Source of the DNA: Impatiens glandulifera
Lineage: Eukaryota; Streptophyta; Magnoliopsida; Ericales; Balsaminaceae
NCBI RefSeq assembly: GCF_907164915.1
Contig: NC_061863.1
Span: 41,451,382-41,515,381 of the forward strand
Length of the DNA: 64,000 bases
Direction of reading: 5' to 3'
The translations under genes were made by a program, and so were the position numbers. Under the pieces are notes generated by a model, which saw only the letters and a list, made by a program, of their open reading frames with translations, ran no database searches and was not told where the DNA came from. Of this stretch, positions 57,330 through 64,000 are shown piece by piece (position 1 is the first letter of the stretch; each line of letters begins with the position of its first letter).

Positions 57330-57735
57330 GCCAACTGGTATGGCAAAGAAAAACTTAAAAGAAAGTCAAGAAGTTTTTACCAAACTTTATCGTTTAAAGT
57401 TAAGGAACCATCAGCAGGAAAAGAGCAATCTTACAAATAAACTATACACACAACGGAAAATTCATAAAAATAATCAAAGTATGGATTCCAAAGGAACTAA
57501 TAAGCCACAGACCCAAAGAAAATTGGGTACCAGATTTGTTATTGTCATTGAATACAGGTAAAACAGGAAAGCAGCTTGGAAGAGTCAAATGGCATCTGGA
57601 CAGTCGTCTGCTCGGACATAGCATATGACAAGCAACAACCTGAAGTGGCTGACATCTTCACGAAGTCACTTCCCGAGTCTAAGTTTTCTTACCTTAGAAA
57701 TATTTTAGTATTATTAGATTACGATAATGCCTAAA
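57330..57735 (+). pseudogene. Second copia element: internal remnant with large deletion
   Basis: The reading KVWIPKGLISHRPKENWVP near 57475-57530 parallels the gag-protease linker of the first copia (WIPKGLINHRP...MWVPK). VKWHLDS then appears at about 57585, where the protease active-site motif should start. Within 50 bp the sequence jumps to VADIFTKSLPESKFSYLRNI, the RNase H C-terminus. Integrase and most of RT are therefore missing. Unlike the first copia, the polypurine tract follows RNase H directly (about 57790), with no cargo genes. Confidence 0.75.
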
Positions 57736-57875
57736 TTGTGATTAAGTTATGAACTCACCTAGTGTTAATAATTTAGTTTAGATAATGAAAAAGGGAGAAA
57801 TTGTTAGAGTATGTTTAAATTATGAACTCACTTGGTTTTGATAATTTAGCTTAAATAATCAAGAATGAGAAATTG
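57735..57875 (+). repeat. Duplicated PPT region
   Basis: TTATGAACTCAC...TTAGATAATGAAAAAGGGAGAAATTGTT is repeated about 72 bp later in diverged form (TTATGAACTCACTTGG...AATGAGAAATTGTT). Confidence 0.7.
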
Positions 57876-58628
57876 TTGGGTTAAGATTTTTAATTGATTT
57901 AAAATAATTTACAATCTTGATTTCGATGATTGATGAAATGGTTTATTATAGTTAGAGTTTTATTATTTCAAGCAAAGCTCAAAGTCAAGCGCGCGATTAG
58001 ACGCCTCAAAGTCAAAGCATAGTTAGACGAGGACGTCTAACTTGAGTAGATGGTGTCTAAGCGTAGTTAGACGAGGGTTTTTAACTTGAGCAAATGACAT
58101 CTAAAGAATAGTTAGTCGAGGGCGTCTAACATGAGCAGATGGCATCTAAAGTGTAGTTAGACGATGGCATCTAACTAGAGTAGATGACGTCTAAGCATAG
58201 TTAGATGAGGGCGTTTAACTAGAGCAGATGGTGTCTAAGTGTAGTTAGACGAGGGCGTCTAACTAGAGTAGATGACGTTTAAGAAGATGGACGTCTAAGA
58301 TGAGCAGATGGAAGTCTGAAGGTGATGAGCATCTAAGAAGAGAAGATGGACGTCTGAAGCAAATGAGCAACTGGACAGCTGGTAGTTGAGCTCTCAAGAT
58401 AGATGGAAGCAAAGCTCATCGAATGAATGAATTCTACATACGTGGATATCTCTCAATTACATTTTCAGTACAAGACAAGATCAGAGGATATTCAACGCAC
58501 TACCTGTTCGGTAACGCCACGATCCAAATTCTTAGAGTCTGTTGTACTCTCGTACTATAGGAGTTCGTCCAACGGAAACATGCCACGTGTCCACAAAGAA
58601 TATTCAACTGTTGGTGCACTTCAACGAT
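57802..58628 (+). repeat. 3' LTR of the second copia element
   Basis: Starts TGTTAGAGTATG (or TGTTGGGTTAAG at 57874). It contains a degenerate minisatellite at about 57985-58380 of TAGTTAGACGAGGGCGTCTA, ACTAGAGCAGATGG and TGTCTAAG units, then the part shared with 56614-56890. Confidence 0.7.
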
Positions 58629-59128
58629 AAATATCTGCCTAAGGACAATGATGTTCGGAGATAAAACTCCTACGTTATCCCTTCTTCTCAAACCTCGAGA
58701 AGAATATTCACTTAAGAATATTCAACACACTTTACAACACGTCAAATAACCGAGGCTTATTTACTGCTCGTTATTGACTTACAACTTTCACTTCTTACAC
58801 AAAATGAATGGAATACACTTTAACAGTTTAGACAAAATGTAAATGAGAATAGTTTGAAGCTTTTCGATACTATAACTTTATATGTTGCTTCTTGTGTTCG
58901 TTGTTCGTATTGTGTCTTATTTTCGTTGATCTTCTTCCTTCTCTTAAGTAGTTAGAATATGATAACGGTCATATTTCTCATACAATGGATACCTGCATCG
59001 TAATTTTTTATTTTGATTGGTCGGTCAACAAAGGACTGCATGACATTAAATGCGGTTGACACTTCCCAAGAAGCAATACAGCCGACCAATTTTGTCCTTA
59101 CTTGATTTTTTTTTCTTAGATTTTTCTC
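58629..59128 (+). other. Copia-LTR-like fragment and spacer
   Basis: ATGTTCGGAGATAAAACTCC and TACGTTATCCCTTCTTCTCA resemble ATGTTCGGAGCAAATCCTCC and TACGTCACCCCTTCCTCTCA of the first copia LTR (about 32824-32860), and CCGAGGCTTATTTACTGCTCG resembles the next LTR block. It is a diverged related LTR piece; no gene. Confidence 0.5.
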
Positions 59129-59218
59129 TATTTGATGCATTTAACTAAAAAAAGAAACTATAAAAAAAGGGATCTTCAAAATTGGAAAGAAAAAAAATAT
59201 CAAGTAATCAACGGAAAC

Positions 59219-59306
59219 GGAAAGAGAGGGATTCGAACCCTCGGTACAAATAACTCGTACAACGGATTAGCAATCCGACGCTTTAGTCCACTCAGCCATC
59301 TCTCCC
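59219..59306 (-). tRNA. trnS-GCU: Plastid trnS-GCU in NUPT
   Basis: 88 nt. On the minus strand it starts GGGAGAGATGGCTGAGTGG. The anticodon GCT sits in GATTGCTAATC, a long Ser-type variable arm follows, then the T-arm GGTTCGAATCC. The fold looks complete. As nuclear-inserted plastid DNA it is probably not used; a plastid-type tRNA gene has no clear Pol III need beyond its A and B boxes. Confidence 0.93.
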
Positions 59307-59539
59307 AATTGAAAAAAAAGAGAATTATTATTCTACATTAAACATAAAGTAAAGAATATCAAAGTATATCTTTCTCTATCTTTATTATAGAGATATGTAC
59401 AACTTTTAGCACTGATTCACATGGTTCTCATAAACATCAAACATATCGGGTAAAAATGAAAATTTTTTTTTTTTTTATTAATAATATATACTTTTTTTCT
59501 TCTCTTAAAAAAAGATTTTTTTTGTTTTATTCATGAAAA

Positions 59540-59632
59540 CTATCTATAAAAAAAATTCGATAGAATAACTTCGACCTTGTCAACCGATAATGAAAGAATG
59601 AAATCGGGATAAATACCAATACCTATTATGGG
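59540..59632 (-). pseudogene. ndhD: Plastid ndhD, 3' end fragment
   Basis: Minus strand reads [20 protein letters not shown] and [10 protein letters not shown], then stop: the C-terminus of the plastid NADH dehydrogenase subunit 4. Only about 30 codons are present. Confidence 0.85.
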
Positions 59633-59924
59633 TAAAAAAAAGGAGATCTTTTTTTTTGTAATTTTAATCTTTTAACATTCAAACTTGTTTTATTATGGCT
59701 AATGTTTATTTCCGGAATTCTTTTTTGCCTTAAAGCAAAGGGTCATACTATTCTCACTCCATTGCCATTTCTTCGGTCTCTTCCTCAGAGTTAAGCTAGC
59801 CACTCTCAATTAGTGAAGTGGGCAACTTGCTTCGGCTGCTTCCATTGATGGAGGCCCGGCCGGATAAAAGGCAAGCGAATACTAATCCCCGCTTTTGGTC
59901 CCAAATCTTTGGGGTTGCTTTTTG

Positions 59925-60118
59925 TCATTTCACCAATTCGTACTAAATAACGAGCTAATGAATCCCCTTCTTTTTGCCATTGGACTTCCCAATCAAATTC
60001 GTCGTAACACTCATAATGGTCAACTTTGCGAAGATCCCACTGTATTCCAGAAGCTCGGAGCATTGGTCCTGATAAACCCCAATTTGGTGCTTCCTCTCTA
60101 CCAATAATCCCTACCCCT
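59925..60118 (-). pseudogene. ndhH: Plastid ndhH internal fragment
   Basis: Minus strand reads [40 protein letters not shown] and [20 protein letters not shown], then RIGEMTKS, an internal part of NdhH (49-kDa subunit). It is joined to unrelated sequence at both ends within a longer chance frame (59806-60258). Confidence 0.9.
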
Positions 60119-60175
60119 TCACCCAACCTATACAAGGGGGTTCCGCCTCCATTTGGTCGTGCTGCTATGATGTAA

Positions 60176-60577
<402 letters not shown>

Positions 60578-60722
60578 TAGAACATGCCGAGCCAAATCTT
60601 CTTCATGGAAAACATGCTTGATTTAGATCGTGAAAATCGAAATAGCCTCTCCTTATGAAGGTATCTTCATTCTTATTGGGGATGTGAATCGGAAACTTAA
60701 CCTCGTCGTAGTAGTTACTACG

Positions 60723-60815
60723 ATTCTACAAGCTCTAGCAGATGGAACAAAATTGCTTTTCAAATAGAATCTTCTTCCATCTAGAGGAAATACTCTTTTA
60801 TTTAGTATTGGACCC
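60723..60815 (+). pseudogene. ndhA: Plastid ndhA fragment
   Basis: ILQALADGTKLLFK, an in-frame TAG, then NLLPSRGNTLLFSIGP match plastid ndhA exon 1 with a nonsense change. Confidence 0.8.
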
Positions 60816-61228
60816 CACTACATCGAAAAATGCACATTCTGCTCTATCTGGCATCCATGTGCATTTTAGACAAGCCTCATCCCTTGTAGGAAAGCGAAAA
60901 AATATTGAATCAGGCTATCATTCACATCGCCTACAACCCTGTATTCCACGAGAAAGTGAAACATATAGAAGTCAACTTTCTGTTCTAAAGAAAAAGAAGG
61001 TCTTATCTTACAGAATAAAATTCACAAATGATAGCAAAAAAATTCTATTTTCTATTTATTGGATTTTTATCCTATTATAGATATTATGGAATCCCCTTTT
61101 TCCTATTAATTTGTATATATTAATTAATAATATTAAATTAATTAATAATCTAAATTATTAGAATTCACAATTATTAATTTGAATTATTTAATTGTAAATA
61201 TCAAGGATACCGAGAACAAAAATATGTT

Positions 61229-61352
61229 AATAACAACAACAACCCAATATTCGGGGGATCCTTTCCCCGAACCCATACGTGTTTCTGCAGGTCTTATTGT
61301 AACTGGTTTGTCTGGAAATATACGTACCCATATTTTTCCACCACGACGTGCA
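61229..61352 (-). pseudogene. rpl16: Plastid rpl16 fragment
   Basis: Minus strand reads [20 protein letters not shown] and [19 protein letters not shown], an internal part of ribosomal protein L16. It diverges after YWV. Confidence 0.85.
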
Positions 61353-61593
61353 TTTCAATTTCCAATTATCTGTATTTCTTTTCCTTTCGAAATACAAACA
61401 TGGGAATCATTGAAATATCTCTTTGGTTATGATTGAAAAAGTTTAATTTATAGAAAAAATTCTTCCGCTAGAATTCAATCAATGGACAATGAAATTTTGA
61501 AAGGAAAATATTTTAAATCCTTAAAAACGCTTTGCAGAATGATCTCTAAAACAATTGATACAGTTTGATTCCTCAACTCAATTAGTTTGACCT

Positions 61594-62350
<757 letters not shown>

Positions 62351-64000
62351 CAAATTAGACTAGTTGGTTGGTACAGGACTCGCGCTAGACAGGTTGCTAT
62401 TTTGCGGGTCGAAATATGGCTTTCAAATTAAGTTCTGAATTAGTGGATGCTGCCAAAGGGAGTGGCGATAGTTGTTGGACTTTACCAAAATAGGTACTTG
62501 ATCACTTTTGGAAGTCTTCTGCTTCCCAAAGTCTATCATCAGACTTGTATCAAAGAGGAAATAATACAGTCTGCATATTTGAAGGCTCCCTTATGCCTAT
62601 TCCCAAAGTAATCTGATTGCACCAGAATGGAAACTTCAAGCAGTTCTATATCATTGATTTGGTCTGTTAACTTTATGCCAGTTATTTTTGTATGGATTGC
62701 TTCAAGATTGCATCCAGTATTGTGCCGATCGTTCGACCTACCGGTTTGTAGTTTCAATATCGGTTGATCGGTCTTGCTGTCGACGAGTGAAAACCGATCT
62801 TTGAAGTATCGATTTACCGATCCTTTAGCTTGAGCGGTAAAATCGTTCGAGACGATCTTTTACTTGATTCTGATATAGAGATATCCGAAAAGATATTTCG
62901 ATTAGAATTCTAGTTTGTGTCGCCTTTGCAGTATCGGGCCACTGGTCTACAGTAGTAAGGTTGATTTAATAATTTGACCGATCCCTATGTATCCTGCACA
63001 AACAGTGAATTTAGTTAAGTTCTTTAGATAGTTAATTACCTACTAATTAACTATCTAATTTATCTAACAGTAATAATAGAGAAAGAAGAAATGGTGGATT
63101 TTAACAAAACAACAATAGGCGATAGCAATAACAGTAGTGGGGTGGAAGAATAGGTTGAGGAGGTTCCTGATAAGATTTCTCTTATGGGTGGATGAATGGA
63201 CAAAGTTTTGTTGATAAATACAAACAAGACAACAATGAAGCAATTGCTTGGTTTCTTTTACTTATATTGTTTCCGAACAAAATATGTCTTAGAAGAGTTC
63301 ACTTTCATGAATAAAGAAACAAGTCTTTTACCGTTTAATTGTAAATCCGTTTGAATTTTAGTTTTTGGGTCTAATTCTTTCTTTTTCATTGTATAACCAA
63401 TTAGAGAAACAAGATGATTCTTACATTTGGATCGCAGCCATAACCTTGTCGGACATGTGAGAATGAATGATTATTCTTCTTCATATTTAATTCAGGAAGT
63501 TATAATGTTGACGTTGTCTATTTAACCAAGTAAAGATATGGATGCTATTAAATGAAGGCAAACAAGTGGAGATGTTGGACGAGTGGGTGAAGAGTTCATA
63601 CAATAATGTATTTGAAGAAGCATTGAGTAACCTCTATGAAACAAATAGAATATTCAATTCAACAATCAGTTTCAGAACTTTTTGAGGAGCATCAAGAGCC
63701 GATGGACGTCATTGTTCGTGTTTATTTTCAGTCTAATTCGTGTCTCTTTTCCGTTTCCTCAAGCACTAATAGATCTAGATGAGGTTTTAATAAGACGTTA
63801 ATTTGAATGATTTGTGATTAATGATATTATTAGTTTGTTTTTATTGTTCTTCTTCTTGTGTATTCATTCAAGAATTTCGAAGTGTTCTATAAAAACTCAC
63901 TAATTGAGCTTATTATAGCCAAAATGATTAAAAAAACACTTTTCCCTTGTCTTTAAGGGTCATGTTGGTAATTCTACAATTCTACTAAAATATTGCATAT
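62351..64000. other. Unassigned nuclear DNA, possible decayed coding traces
   Basis: A frame from ATG at about 62416 ([19 protein letters not shown]) runs on through one TAG and one TGA to about 62670. Another open stretch at about 63535-63680 reads NEGKQVEMLDEWVKSSYNNV. Neither carries a domain I recognise. No gene is called. Confidence 0.3.
63024..63058. repeat. Perfect 15-bp inverted repeat (hairpin)
   Basis: TTAGATAGTTAATTA, a 5-nt loop CCTAC, then TAATTAACTATCTAA. Confidence 0.95.

Noticed and set aside
62416..62670. EDS1/PAD4-like lipase N-terminus
   Set aside because: A faint resemblance of a few residues only; no GxSxG motif and two stops, so I do not name it.

Overview
The window is transposon-rich, AT-rich nuclear DNA of a flowering plant. 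It carries PIF/Harbinger, hAT, L1-type LINE and Ty1/copia sequence, small elements with target-site duplications (TSDs), a two-exon plant defensin-like gene and a scrambled insertion of chloroplast DNA. The long ORF family at 35.4-40.7 kb resembles hypothetical proteins I associate, from memory and unchecked, with Lamiales genomes such as Gesneriaceae. A eudicot, perhaps an asterid, is the most I would claim. Only one ordinary host gene looks intact: the defensin-like gene at 14.3-14.6 kb.

Layout. 0-1.1 kb: PIF/Harbinger transposase remnant cut by hAT-type ends. 1.8-5.3 kb: a CACTA-like terminus and non-coding DNA. 6.7-9.0 kb: a foldback element whose core is an ACGT-rich minisatellite that switches strand midway. 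9.7-10.1 kb: a MITE with TSD. 13.1-14.2 kb: three diverged ~350-bp tandem repeats leading into the defensin-like gene. 15.96-21.69 kb: a non-autonomous LTR retrotransposon with two LTRs and no coding capacity. 21.97-26.70 kb: dispersed repeat 'A', interrupted by a foldback element, which is itself interrupted at its edge by a 1,080-bp hAT element with a perfect 8-bp TSD.

27.2-49.95 kb: an L1-type LINE (ORF1 with DUF4283 and zinc knuckle, endonuclease, reverse transcriptase) split by a Ty1/copia element on the minus strand. The copia 5' LTR (46.6-47.8 kb), primer-binding site, gag, protease, integrase, RT and RNase H are recognisable. Between RNase H and the polypurine tract lies about 6 kb of extra sequence with three tandem paralogous genes, each with its own TATA box and each broken by one in-frame stop in its conserved part. 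The left LTR and the LINE endonuclease 3' part occur twice, with short fillers at the joints, pointing to template-switching rearrangement or mis-assembly.

49.95-52.14 kb: repeat 'B', an inverted relative of A. 52.15-54.35 kb: second copies of the sequences that flank the defensin-like gene, suggesting an old tandem duplication of that locus. 54.8-58.7 kb: a deleted second copia element, its LTR carrying GTCTAAC-type minisatellites and a palindromic insertion. 59.1-62.3 kb: scrambled plastid DNA with pieces of trnS-GCU, ndhD, ndhH, rpl2, petD, ndhA, rpl16 and a complete petN. 62.35-64 kb: no supported gene. Apart from the defensin-like gene, coding signal here is mobile-element, cargo or organelle sequence in various stages of decay.
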